Part shown: positions 51,278 to 62,171 of the stretch, in pieces
How the letters are laid out: each line of letters begins with the position of its first letter
Numbering within the stretch: the first letter of the stretch is position 1
Assembly (NCBI RefSeq): GCF_013204885.1
Contig: NZ_JABMKX010000009.1
Location: 300,303 to 364,302, forward strand
Reading direction: 5' to 3'
Origin: Paenibacillus tritici
GTDB taxonomy: Bacteria; Bacillota; Bacilli; Paenibacillales; Paenibacillaceae
DNA length: 64,000 bases
Made by a program: the position numbers and the translations under genes
The notes under the pieces: generated by a model
Databases searched by the model: none
Told to the model about the DNA's origin: nothing
What the model saw: only the letters and a program-made list of their open reading frames with translations

Positions 51278-53641
51278 ATGCAACTTGTTAACATACAAGA
51301 CGCTGTAAGCCGGCTGAATCCGCCGCAGCGTCAGGCTGTAGAAGCTACTGAAGGTCCGCTGCTGATTATGGCTGGCGCAGGCAGCGGGAAGACCCGCGTG
51401 CTGACCCACCGGATTGCGTGGCTGATCGCCAACCGCAAGGCACCGCCTTGGGCGATTCTGGCGATTACTTTTACGAACAAGGCCGCCCGGGAGATGCAGG
51501 AGCGTGTCTCCAAGCTGGTAGGACCGGAGGGCCGGGATATTTGGGTATCCACCTTCCACTCCATGTGTGTACGGATCCTGCGGAAGGATATTGAGCGGAT
51601 CGGCTTCACCTCGAACTTCTCCATTCTGGACTCTACAGACCAGTTGTCTGTCATCCGCAATTGCATGAAGGATCTGGATATTGATACGAAGAAGTTTGAG
51701 CCGAAGGCCATTCAGGCTATTATTAGCACGAACAAGAATGAGCTGATCACACCGGCGCAATATGAACAGAAGATCGGGGATTATTTTGAAGGTCTGGTTG
51801 CCAAAGTATATACCAAGTACCAGCACCGGCTAAGAAGCAATAACTCGCTGGATTTCGACGATCTTATTATGAAGACCATTGAGCTGTTCAAGGAACAGCC
51901 TGAGGTGCTGGATTTCTATCAGAAGAAGTTCAAGTATATTCATGTTGATGAGTATCAGGATACGAACCGGGCGCAGTACATGCTCTGCCGGATGCTGGCG
52001 GAGAGCCACCACCGGATCTGTGTCGTCGGGGACAGTGACCAGTCGATCTACCGCTGGCGCGGGGCGGATATCTCGAATATTCTTAATTTTGAAGAAGATT
52101 ACCCGGAAGCCAAGACCATCCTGCTGGAGCAGAATTACCGCTCCACCTCGAATATTCTGAACGCCGCCAATGGCGTCATCGCCCTGAACACGGGCCGCAA
52201 GCCGAAGAAGCTGTGGACCGATTCCGACGAAGGCGCGAAGATCAAGGTCTTCCGCGGGGACTCCGAGCATGATGAAGGGTATTTCGTCACCGGAGAGATC
52301 AGCAAGAACGTGAAGCAGGGCCAGGCGTACCAGAACCATGCGATTCTGTACCGTACGAATGCCCAGTCCCGGGTAATAGAAGAAATTCTGATCAAATCCG
52401 ATATCCCTTACCAGATTGTCGGCGGGATCAAGTTCTACGACCGTAAGGAAATTAAGGATCTGCTGGCCTATCTGCGCCTGCTCTCCAATCCTGACGATGA
52501 TATCAGCCTGACGCGGATTATCAATGTTCCCAAGCGGGGGCTGGGAGATACAACCGTTGGTAAGTTAGCAGCCGCAGCGGCTTCCCAGGGAGTGTCGATC
52601 TTCCGGGCGCTGCAGACGGTGGACGATCTGGGATTTGCCGGACGTACCCGCAATACGCTGGTAGAGTTCTATGATATGATCGAGGCCTTGCACCGGATGG
52701 TTGAATTCCTCTCGGTGACGGAGCTGACGGAGAAGATTCTGGAGCTGTCCCAATACCGTATGGAGCTGCAGAATGAGAACACGCTGGAATCCCGTTCACG
52801 CCTGGAGAACATAGACGAGTTCCTGTCTGTGACGATGGAGTTCGAGAAGAACAATGAAGATAAGTCGCTGGTGTCCTTCCTGACGGATCTGGCGCTGATC
52901 GCGGACATTGACAGCGTGAATGACGACGAAGAACGCAGCGATGCTGTCGTACTGATGACGATGCACAGCGCGAAGGGGCTGGAATTCCCCACGGTCTTCA
53001 TCATCGGGATGGAAGAGGGCGTGTTCCCGCACAGCCGTGCCTTCCAGGACAATGATGAACTGGAAGAAGAGCGCCGGCTGGCGTATGTGGGCATTACCCG
53101 TGCGGAGAAGCAGCTGTTCCTCAGCTGCGCACGGATGCGCACGCTGTTCGGGCGGACGACCGCGAATGCGCCGTCCCGCTTCCTGGAGGAGATTCCTGAA
53201 GAGCTGAAGGAAGATACGGTGAAGGAATCGGACCGCTTCCGGCGCGGCGGCGCGGAGGTAGGCGGGGCCTATGGCGGCCGCGGCTTCGGCGGAGGCAGCC
53301 GGGGGAACTTCGGCAGCCGCACCGCTGCTGCCGGGAACGCGCCGGCCGGCGGCGGGACCGCCAGCTTCGGCAGCGGCAGTTCGGCGAGCGCGGTGCCCGG
53401 CGCGGGCCGTGTCGTGGTGACGACCGGCGGCGCGCAGCGCACGACGGGCGGAGCCGGGGCGGCTACGGAGGCCGGCGGCTTCAAGGCGGGCGACAAGGTC
53501 TCCCACGGCAAATGGGGCATCGGCACCGTGGTGGCCGTGAAGGGCAGCGGCAATGATACGGAGCTGCAGATCGCCTTCCCGGCGCCGGTAGGTGTCAAGC
53601 GGCTGCTGGCCGGCTTTGCGCCGATCACCAAAGTTGAATAA
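51278..53641 (+). CDS. pcrA: ATP-dependent DNA helicase PcrA
   Basis: 787 residues. SF1 helicase for repair and plasmid rolling-circle replication; Walker A MAGAGSGKT is at residues 31-39, TFTNKAAREMQERV near 63, HVDEYQDTNRAQY near 222 and the C-terminal VYLMTMHSAKGLEF-like block (VLMTMHSAKGLEFPTVFI) near 560. Residues about 652-735 are an unusually long Gly/Ala/Ser-rich, low-complexity linker before the terminal Tudor-like domain (VSHGKWGIGTVVAVKGSGND). AAAGGAG precedes the ATG. Between pcrB and ligA. Confidence 0.96.
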   Translation: MQLVNIQDAVSRLNPPQRQAVEATEGPLLIMAGAGSGKTRVLTHRIAWLIANRKAPPWAILAITFTNKAAREMQERVSKLVGPEGRDIWVSTFHSMCVRILRKDIERIGFTSNFSILDSTDQLSVIRNCMKDLDIDTKKFEPKAIQAIISTNKNELITPAQYEQKIGDYFEGLVAKVYTKYQHRLRSNNSLDFDDLIMKTIELFKEQPEVLDFYQKKFKYIHVDEYQDTNRAQYMLCRMLAESHHRICVVGDSDQSIYRWRGADISNILNFEEDYPEAKTILLEQNYRSTSNILNAANGVIALNTGRKPKKLWTDSDEGAKIKVFRGDSEHDEGYFVTGEISKNVKQGQAYQNHAILYRTNAQSRVIEEILIKSDIPYQIVGGIKFYDRKEIKDLLAYLRLLSNPDDDISLTRIINVPKRGLGDTTVGKLAAAAASQGVSIFRALQTVDDLGFAGRTRNTLVEFYDMIEALHRMVEFLSVTELTEKILELSQYRMELQNENTLESRSRLENIDEFLSVTMEFEKNNEDKSLVSFLTDLALIADIDSVNDDEERSDAVVLMTMHSAKGLEFPTVFIIGMEEGVFPHSRAFQDNDELEEERRLAYVGITRAEKQLFLSCARMRTLFGRTTANAPSRFLEEIPEELKEDTVKESDRFRRGGAEVGGAYGGRGFGGGSRGNFGSRTAAAGNAPAGGGTASFGSGSSASAVPGAGRVVVTTGGAQRTTGGAGAATEAGGFKAGDKVSHGKWGIGTVVAVKGSGNDTELQIAFPAPVGVKRLLAGFAPITKVE

Positions 53642-53718
53642 ATCAAGCTGCGATTAACGATTATGTTTTTGGATCACGCTAACCGTAGGAAACCTATTTG
53701 ACGGAGGGATGTGCCCGG

Positions 53719-55731
<2,013 letters not shown>

Positions 55732-55775
55732 TACCGTTAATATCAAGTAAGGGATAATTGAAAGAAGAATGGGTT

Positions 55776-55820
55776 CCCGTGATCCCTTTGCCTGGCGGCA
55801 GAGGATTGCGGGGCTTTTTT
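55776..55820 (+). terminator. Terminator after ligA
   Basis: CCCG-TG-ATCC-CT-TTGCC-TGG-CGGCAGA-GGAT-TG-CGGG compound stem followed by GCTTTTTT. Confidence 0.7.
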
Positions 55821-55876
55821 GTATTTTCTACTGGATATATGAGCAACTGATAATTTAATACAACACCGCACTTCAT

Positions 55877-55893
55877 TTGACAATTGGTTAACG
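55877..55893 (+). promoter_or_regulatory. Candidate PhoP (Pho box) repeats
   Basis: TTGACA and TTAACG hexamers 11 bases apart, matching the TT(A/C/T)A(C/T)A direct repeats bound by PhoP in Bacillus, with a third weaker TTAAGC at 55902. A perfect TTTCCAAG/CTTGGAAA dyad overlaps it at 55894-55914. Located 49 bases before the phosphatase start. Confidence 0.4.
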
Positions 55894-55941
55894 TTTCCAA
55901 GTTAAGCTTGGAAAAGAATCACCATGACGAGGAAGGGGTAT

Positions 55942-57666
55942 ATGATGAAGAAGCTAATGAAGGGCATGATCTTTGGAGGATTGGCTGCGGCTGTAGTATC
56001 AGGGGCAACGCTCGCGGGAGCAGCACAGGGTAAGGCAGGTACTGGAGGCGCTGCAAAAGCCCAATCTAAAAATCTTATCGTTCTGATCGGCGACGGCATG
56101 GGTCCGGCCCAAGTGTCGGCGGCGAGATATTATCAGCAATACACCAAGGGTGTCAATCATCTGAACCTCGATCCGTACTACGTGGGACAAGCTACTACAT
56201 ATGCAGACCGGGGAGAGGACAGCGGGAAAATCGTATCCGGGATCGTCACAGACTCCGCCTCAGCCGGTACTGCATTTGCTACAGGGCATAAGACTTACAA
56301 TGCGGGCATCAGCGTCTCCAACGAGGACGTCTCCAAGCCATTCGCCTCCATTATTGAGGCTGCCGAGAGTGCAGGCAAGGCAACCGGCCTTGTGACCACT
56401 GCCCGCATTACCCATGCTACACCAGCCGTATACGCTTCTCATGTCCGCAACCGTGATAATGAATCAGCGATTGCCTCACAGTATCTGGAGAGCGGAGTAG
56501 ATGTCCTTATGGGCGGCGGTAAGCAGTTCTTCTTGACCAAAGATGAGAAGGGCAAACGTACAGACAAGAACCTCCTCCCTGACTTCAAAGCCAAAGGGTA
56601 CACGGTCGTTGAGAACACTTCGGCTCTAAATGCCCTCACCTCCAAAAACACCAAGGTGTTGGGCCTGTTCGGCAACTCGCATGTGGCTTATGTTCCGGAC
56701 CGGACTGTAGAGATCCCGAGCCTGGCGGCGATGACTTCCAAAGCACTTAATATATTGTCCGCCGATAAAGAGGGCTTCGTCATGATGATTGAAGGCGGAC
56801 GTATCGACCATGCCGGTCATGCTAACGATCTGCCTACACTGGTGCAGGAAGCTCTCGACTTTGATGCAGCGGTCAAGACAGCGATTGAATATGCGAAGCG
56901 GGACGGCAACACCTCTGTGGTGGTCACTGCTGACCATGAGACAGGCGGCCTCTCACTCTCGCGTGACAATATCTATGAGATCAACATTGATCTGTGGAAC
57001 AAGCAGAAGCACTCCTCTGAGAGTCTGGCAGCAGATCTTGAGGCAGCACAGACGCCGGAGGAGATTCGCAGTATCGTAACAGCGAACACATGGATTAAGG
57101 ATCTCTCGGAGGAGGAGGTAACCCAGATCATGAATGGTGACGGTTCCTCTTACAAACGCGAAGGTGCTTATAATGCGGTGATTTCCAAGCGTCTGCTGGT
57201 TGGATGGTCCGGCCATGGGCACTCCGCAGTGGATGTTGGCGTCTGGGCATACGGGCCGATTGCCGACAAGGTGAAGGGTCAGGTGGATAACACGCAGATC
57301 GCAACAGCTGGCGCAGGAATACTGGGACTGGATTTGAAGAAGCGTTCCGCAGAGCTGCAGTCGAAATATATATATCCGAAGTTCAAAATCAGCCGCGACA
57401 ATGAGGTGCTCTACCCCGCAGAGGCACTGGTCAAAGCGCTTGGAGGAGCCTATACAGGGAATGCCTCCACTGCCAAGCTCAGCCTTGGAAAGAATACCAT
57501 CGAGGTTAATCTAACCGGCAAAACAGCAAAGCTGAATAGCAAGACTGCCGCATATACCGTGGATGTGGATAACAATGTACTGTACCTTCCGCTTAGCGCA
57601 TTCAACCAGTTGAAGGGCACTACCTTAACTTGGGATGCTCTCTCTGAACGCATTCTATTGAGATAG
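55942..57666 (+). CDS. Secreted alkaline phosphatase with C-terminal stalk domain
   Basis: 574 residues from the ATG at 55942 (GGAAGGGG five bases before; an ATG at 55924 lies upstream of it). A signal peptide is followed by the PhoA-type fold: LIVLIGDGMGPAQVSAARYY with metal ligand D51, nucleophile S105 in VTDSASAGTAFATG, EGGRIDHAGHAND and TADHETGGLSLSRDN with metal-binding His/Asp, and a later SGHGHSAVDVGVWAYGP. Residues about 475-574 form a copper-amine-oxidase-N-like domain (EVLYPAEALVKALGG, LYLPLSAFNQLKG) that could hold the enzyme at the surface. A Pho-box-like site upstream fits phosphate control. Confidence 0.92.
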   Translation: MMKKLMKGMIFGGLAAAVVSGATLAGAAQGKAGTGGAAKAQSKNLIVLIGDGMGPAQVSAARYYQQYTKGVNHLNLDPYYVGQATTYADRGEDSGKIVSGIVTDSASAGTAFATGHKTYNAGISVSNEDVSKPFASIIEAAESAGKATGLVTTARITHATPAVYASHVRNRDNESAIASQYLESGVDVLMGGGKQFFLTKDEKGKRTDKNLLPDFKAKGYTVVENTSALNALTSKNTKVLGLFGNSHVAYVPDRTVEIPSLAAMTSKALNILSADKEGFVMMIEGGRIDHAGHANDLPTLVQEALDFDAAVKTAIEYAKRDGNTSVVVTADHETGGLSLSRDNIYEINIDLWNKQKHSSESLAADLEAAQTPEEIRSIVTANTWIKDLSEEEVTQIMNGDGSSYKREGAYNAVISKRLLVGWSGHGHSAVDVGVWAYGPIADKVKGQVDNTQIATAGAGILGLDLKKRSAELQSKYIYPKFKISRDNEVLYPAEALVKALGGAYTGNASTAKLSLGKNTIEVNLTGKTAKLNSKTAAYTVDVDNNVLYLPLSAFNQLKGTTLTWDALSERILLR

Positions 57667-57677
57667 GAGTGGCATGA

Positions 57678-58403
57678 TTGCTCCAGATTCGGGATTTGAA
57701 AAAACAGTTCAAAATGGACGGTAGAGCGGTACCGATCCTGGATATCCCCCATTGGAAGGTTGAAAAAGGAGAGCGTGTAGCCATTACCGGACCCAGCGGG
57801 TCCGGTAAAAGCACGCTTTTGCATCTGATTAGCGGAATCATGAATGCGGACAGCGGCGGGATAGTGGTGGCTGGTCAGCCGCTCCACCAGATCAACGAGG
57901 CGAAGCGGGATGCCTTCCGTGCTTCAGCGATCGGCTATGTGCTGCAGGACTTTCATCTCATTCCTTCGCTGACGGCCCGGCAGAATGTCGAGATTGCCAT
58001 GACCTCCCGGCTTCCGAAGAAGGAGAGACGGCGTATAGTGGACGGCTGGCTGGAGGAGGTTGGTCTTGGGGGCCGTGGACAGCATCTCCCTGCCCAGCTG
58101 TCACGCGGACAACAGCAGCGGGTGGCTATTGTGAGGGCTATGGTGAATCACCCGCCGCTTCTGTTGGCTGATGAGCCTACAGGCAGCCTGGACTGGGAGA
58201 CGGCCGATGAGATTTCCTCCCTGCTCCTGGGCCTTAGCGTGACACACGGGTATACCTTAATCGTAGTAACGCATGACCTCAATCTGGCTGGCCGGTTTCC
58301 GCGTTGTTTGAGCATTGAAGAATTTAATGAAGTACGCCGGGAGACATTGCCTAAGCAGCGGGCTTCCTTCGCTTCGGTTCAACAGGAGGGTGCCTCGCTA
58401 TGA
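57678..58403 (+). CDS. ABC transporter ATPase (MacB/LolD-type)
   Basis: 241 residues from the TTG at 57678, eight bases after AGGAG. Walker A GPSGSGKSTLLHL is at residues 38-50, the signature is LSRGQQQRVAI (a variant of LSGGQ) near 138, and Walker B LLLADEPTGSLDWET near 160. It partners the FtsX-type permease that overlaps it by four bases (ATGA). With the lipoprotein gene further on, the trio resembles the zinc-linked ABC/DUF3299 systems of some Gram-negatives rather than lipoprotein release (inference). Confidence 0.88.
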   Translation: MLQIRDLKKQFKMDGRAVPILDIPHWKVEKGERVAITGPSGSGKSTLLHLISGIMNADSGGIVVAGQPLHQINEAKRDAFRASAIGYVLQDFHLIPSLTARQNVEIAMTSRLPKKERRRIVDGWLEEVGLGGRGQHLPAQLSRGQQQRVAIVRAMVNHPPLLLADEPTGSLDWETADEISSLLLGLSVTHGYTLIVVTHDLNLAGRFPRCLSIEEFNEVRRETLPKQRASFASVQQEGASL

Positions 58404-59650
58404 GCCTGTTCAGCTTAACCCTCCGTAATGTGCTGCACCGGCGGTTCCTGTCGCTGCTTACTGTGTGTGCGGTGGCTATTACGGTTGCTTTTATCGTACT
58501 GCTTGTTCTGTCCCGGCAGAGCGTGGAACAGGGAGCCAAGAAGGGCTATGGCCCCTTTGATCTTGTCATAGGAGCAGCAGGCAGTGAGACTCAGCTGGTA
58601 CTCAATACGTTTTATCATATCGGTGCGCCGACCGGAAATATCCCGCTTGCAGTGCTGGATCAGGCACAGCGGGCCCCGTCTGTGGATGTTGCCTTCGCGA
58701 TGACCACGGGAGACAACCACAAGGGGTATCCGATCGTCGGGATAGATACCGGTTATTTCTTCACCCGCTACGGTGACAGCAAGCTTCAGGAAGGCAAGCT
58801 GTATGCCCATACCGGAGAAGCAATCATAGGCTCGTACGTCGCCCGGTCCTTGGGACTGAAGGTAGGCGATAGCTTTGCGGGAGCACATGGACTGGTGCAG
58901 GGGGATGAACCTGAATCCGAAGAGGCTGAAGAAGCGGAAGGGCATGGAGCAGGCGAAGCGGAGGAGGCAGAGCATCACGGGGAGCAGGATCACGGGAGTT
59001 TCCGCTACCAGATCACAGGCATTCTTCCCGAGCTGCACACACCGGATGACCGTGCCGTCTTTACGACGGTAGACTATGCCTGGGCTGTACACGGGCTTGA
59101 AGCGGAGGATCGCGAGATCACGGCGGTGCTGGTCAAACCGTCCAGTCTGCTGGGGGCCCATGATCTGAAGCAGGGGTTCGATGGCAGTAATGGTGTTCAG
59201 GCCGTGTATACCAGCCAGGCAGTGTCCGAGGTGCTGAATGCTGTGGATCAGGGCTCACGGCTGCTTGGTATATTGACGGGCATCTGTGTGCTGCTTGCGG
59301 GTATTGCCATTCTCTTATCTCTGATTGCAGCAGCCTCGGAACGGACCAAGGATGTGGGGATACTTCGTCTCCTAGGCAAATCACAGGTCTATGTATGGCT
59401 GACGTTAACTACGGAGGGTCTGCTGTTGACAGCGACAGGACTAATCGCAGGTCTGTTGACTGGTCATCTTGGAGCCTACCTGCTGAAGGATAGATTGTTC
59501 GCACAGGCAGGGATTCAAATAGAGCCGTACCACTGGACACCGGAACACGGGCTGATTGTCCTTGGTGCACTTGCGATAGGTCTGCTGTCTTCGCTGGGAC
59601 CGGCCTTCCGGATGTACCGGATGCATCCGCTCGCCTTGTTCAAATCATAG
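58400..59650 (+). CDS. FtsX/MacB-type ABC permease with acidic/His insert
   Basis: 416 residues: one N-terminal helix (about 17-37), a large extracytoplasmic MacB-like domain and three C-terminal helices (about 285-308, 338-362, 382-400) ending in FRMYRMHPLALFKS. In the outer domain residues 169-199 form a Glu-rich insert with four histidines (H182, H192, H193, H198), looking like a metal-binding loop. Coupled by a four-base overlap to the ATPase gene and 13 bases before the lipoprotein gene. Probably exports or extracts a substrate at the membrane; a metal link is suggested only by the insert. Confidence 0.85.
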   Translation: MSLFSLTLRNVLHRRFLSLLTVCAVAITVAFIVLLVLSRQSVEQGAKKGYGPFDLVIGAAGSETQLVLNTFYHIGAPTGNIPLAVLDQAQRAPSVDVAFAMTTGDNHKGYPIVGIDTGYFFTRYGDSKLQEGKLYAHTGEAIIGSYVARSLGLKVGDSFAGAHGLVQGDEPESEEAEEAEGHGAGEAEEAEHHGEQDHGSFRYQITGILPELHTPDDRAVFTTVDYAWAVHGLEAEDREITAVLVKPSSLLGAHDLKQGFDGSNGVQAVYTSQAVSEVLNAVDQGSRLLGILTGICVLLAGIAILLSLIAAASERTKDVGILRLLGKSQVYVWLTLTTEGLLLTATGLIAGLLTGHLGAYLLKDRLFAQAGIQIEPYHWTPEHGLIVLGALAIGLLSSLGPAFRMYRMHPLALFKS

Positions 59651-59663
59651 GAGGTACGTACAA

Positions 59664-60605
59664 TTGATACGATTCCAAGGAAGACTGTTCCTCATGTCGG
59701 GAGCTGTTATGGGGATGCTGCTGCTTCAGGCCTGCGGTCAAAATATGGCTGCTGAAGGCAACGGAGAGTCCTTTGCGGCAGTGGCCGAAGCTGCGCAGGG
59801 GACTGCTGAACCTTCACCCGTGCCTGAGAACTCTGGCACAGCACAGACAAGTAATGTGAACGGCGGGTCTCCAACAGCTAAGGCTGGAGCGGAGGCTACC
59901 CCAGCTTCCCAAGATGCAGGCGCCGGAGACGGTGCAACGGTTATGTCCAAGCCATCTCCTGCACCAGCTGCTGTACCAGTAATGACGGCTACCAGGAAGA
60001 CTTCCAAGAAGGCGGTTGCCTCCACTCCAAGCGCTGAAGTCCCTTCTCTTGTACAAAGTCCCGGGCCAGCGGCAGTGCCTAAAGGTACCGGGAAGAGCAG
60101 TACTGGAGCAGAACCGGCCAAGGCCGGAGTCCGTCCGGCAGATAGCCCGTCCCCGCCCGCAACACCAGCAGCGACACCGGCGGCTACACCGTTAGTAACA
60201 CCGGCATTAACACCAGCAACTACCGCGGGGGTTTCCACCACAGGGAATACGAACATTGACTGGAACGGTTTTTTTGACGGTGACGATCAGACCCGGCCTT
60301 CAGAAGACTTCTGGAATCTCAGCGGTCAGCAAGTGACTATTAAGGGCTTTATGGGCGAAGTCCTTTCCTTTGAGAAAAACTGGTTCTTGCTTATCCCGGA
60401 GCCGGGTGCGGAATGCCCCTTCGATAATGGGGATGAGACGTACTGGAACAAGATTATGATTGTATTTGTGCCTGAAGGCAGCAAGCTCCGCTATACCTCC
60501 GGGCCGCTGGAGATATCGGGACGTCTGGATGTCGGGATCAAGATTGACGAATCCGGCTATAAGACGATGTTCCGCCTTTACGATGCTTCATTTACAAGTC
60601 TGTAA
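59664..60605 (+). CDS. Lipoprotein with Pro/Ala/Thr-rich linker and DUF3299-like domain
   Basis: 313 residues from the TTG at 59664, eight bases after AGGAGGT. The lipobox is LLQAC with the lipidated Cys at 24. Residues about 45-205 are a low-complexity Pro/Ala/Thr/Ser linker with ATPAATPAATP-type repeats. The C-terminal 100 residues (QQVTIKGFMGEVLSFEKNWF, LIPEPGAECPFDNGDETYWN, LEISGRLDVG) form a small beta domain that resembles DUF3299 (pattern memory). It follows the ABC genes closely and ends with a terminator. Likely extracytoplasmic partner of the transporter. Confidence 0.8.
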   Translation: MIRFQGRLFLMSGAVMGMLLLQACGQNMAAEGNGESFAAVAEAAQGTAEPSPVPENSGTAQTSNVNGGSPTAKAGAEATPASQDAGAGDGATVMSKPSPAPAAVPVMTATRKTSKKAVASTPSAEVPSLVQSPGPAAVPKGTGKSSTGAEPAKAGVRPADSPSPPATPAATPAATPLVTPALTPATTAGVSTTGNTNIDWNGFFDGDDQTRPSEDFWNLSGQQVTIKGFMGEVLSFEKNWFLLIPEPGAECPFDNGDETYWNKIMIVFVPEGSKLRYTSGPLEISGRLDVGIKIDESGYKTMFRLYDASFTSL

Positions 60606-60621
60606 CACACCGTTCACAACC

Positions 60622-60662
60622 AAAAACCTCCATATCCCTGATTGGGAGAGGAGGTTTTTGTT
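60622..60662 (+). terminator. Terminator after the ABC/lipoprotein operon
   Basis: AAAAACCTCC-AT-ATCCC ... GGGAG-A-GGAGGTTTTTG. Confidence 0.85.
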
Positions 60663-60700
60663 AAAATATAAGAATTTATATGTTTCACATGATAAATTAT

Positions 60701-60774
60701 CCTTCTATTTCTCGCTGAAACGGTACCGTCCTTTAAAGGACAGCGAAGCCGTTTCTACTTGTCTGAATAGAAGG
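60701..60774. repeat. 74-bp palindromic element
   Basis: The outer arms CCTTCTATT / AATAGAAGG enclose GAAACGG / CCGTTTC, which in turn enclose the perfect GTCCTTTAAAGGAC. The whole unit would fold as a three-tier hairpin. It lies directly against the stop codon of the next minus-strand gene and may also end its transcripts. The type is familiar as a dispersed Paenibacillus repeat (memory, not searched). Confidence 0.65.
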
Positions 60775-60780
60775 GAAAAG

Positions 60781-62055
60781 CTACACCCGCTTAGCACCAG
60801 GCAACCAGGCGTCCTTATCATAACCCCGCTGTTCCCAGTACCCGACATGATCTTCGTCTATTAATTCTATCCGGTTTAGCCATTTGACAGACTTATAGGC
60901 ATACATCTGCGGAGTAACCAGACGTACAGGCCCGCCGAGCTGATTCGGAATAGGTTTGCCGTCATGCATCACCGCCACCATGATGTCATCCATCCGTGCC
61001 TGATCCAGGGTCAGCGAGTCCGTATAGACGCCGTCTCCCGAATACAGCTTGACCGTGACGGCTTGAGCCTGCACACCGGCCATATCGAGCAGCTTGGAGA
61101 GGGGGAGGCCCTCCCATGTATTTTTATACACAGACCAGCCCGTCACACAGTGAAAATCACTGACCTGCACCTCACGCTGCAGCTTGACGAACTCTTCCCA
61201 GTTCCAGGTCAGCTTCTTGTCCACCAGGCCGTCAATAGTAAAAGACCAGTTGGAATTGTCGAAGGCGGGAATGGCCGTGACCGTATATACACGAAAGCTG
61301 CCCTCGGCTCCCCCGCCGATCGGAGGTGCGGATTGTGCCAGCGGAACAGGGTCGGGAATCAGGGCGTTGGCATTCGTTGCCGCATAGTCGGCTGTACCCG
61401 GAAGCTGCAGGGATTTGCCGATCCAGCGGACAAAGGTTGGGCCGAGCGTAACGGCAAGACCTGCGCCTACCGCAGCTTTGATGAAACCACGGCGTGAGTA
61501 CAGAGGCTGGGCTTCTGAGGGAGCCACAGGCCGGGGCCGTCCGGTAAGGGGAGCGTTCTCCTCTACAGGTACAGCTTCTGCCACAATAGTGCGCTTCTTG
61601 GGCTCCTTCAGCCACTTCACCCGGGTAATGGAATGATAGATGATGACAGGAAGTCCCACCCAGGTGAGCAGATCATGAATAAACAGCGCGCTATTCGCCG
61701 CTCTCGGCCCGGCAAGCCTAAACTGCCAGAGAACAACCCCTGAGATGAGCCAGCCGATCAAAAGAGTAAGCACGAAGATGACATTGGCTTTTTGTGCCGT
61801 TTTCCCCTTCAACCGCTTCCAATGCTTCGCTGCCAGGAACAGATAATAGACTACGGGAATTAACAGCACCAGTCCAAACCCGATATGGCCCCATTTCAGC
61901 CACACTCTGCCTTCACCCAGCAGTTCTCTCCAGAAGCCTCCAACCAGCATAAGACCGCTTAGGGCAAGAATTAAGACCAGCCAGGCATTCCACATGTGAA
62001 GCGAAACCAGCTTTTTTCCATACCCTTTGCGGATGGTGGTAAGTAAGTTCTTCAA
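60781..62055 (-). CDS. Membrane molybdopterin oxidoreductase (cytochrome b561-like helices fused to a sulfite-oxidase/MsrP-type domain)
   Basis: 424 residues. Four N-terminal helices (about 20-40, 55-77, 91-111, 123-145) with histidines H20, H57, H127 and H141 able to bind heme b are followed by a cytoplasmic linker and an internal twin-arginine-like segment YSRRGFIKAAVGAGLAVTLG (186-205). After it comes the oxidoreductase molybdopterin domain with VSDFHCVTGWSVYKNTWEG, whose C303 would ligate molybdenum. E. coli splits these functions between MsrP and MsrQ. The substrate is unknown; sulfoxide repair or another reductase role is possible. Confidence 0.87.
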   Translation of the reverse strand: MKNLLTTIRKGYGKKLVSLHMWNAWLVLILALSGLMLVGGFWRELLGEGRVWLKWGHIGFGLVLLIPVVYYLFLAAKHWKRLKGKTAQKANVIFVLTLLIGWLISGVVLWQFRLAGPRAANSALFIHDLLTWVGLPVIIYHSITRVKWLKEPKKRTIVAEAVPVEENAPLTGRPRPVAPSEAQPLYSRRGFIKAAVGAGLAVTLGPTFVRWIGKSLQLPGTADYAATNANALIPDPVPLAQSAPPIGGGAEGSFRVYTVTAIPAFDNSNWSFTIDGLVDKKLTWNWEEFVKLQREVQVSDFHCVTGWSVYKNTWEGLPLSKLLDMAGVQAQAVTVKLYSGDGVYTDSLTLDQARMDDIMVAVMHDGKPIPNQLGGPVRLVTPQMYAYKSVKWLNRIELIDEDHVGYWEQRGYDKDAWLPGAKRV

Positions 62056-62171
62056 GCGCTATCCCTCCTCGGCTGCCCTCCAGCATGGTAATAATTAATT
62101 CAAGTTTTAACTAATTGTACCGCAAAAAGCATCTCTTGAATAATTCTCTGCCGCCAGCCAGGCTCAGTGGA

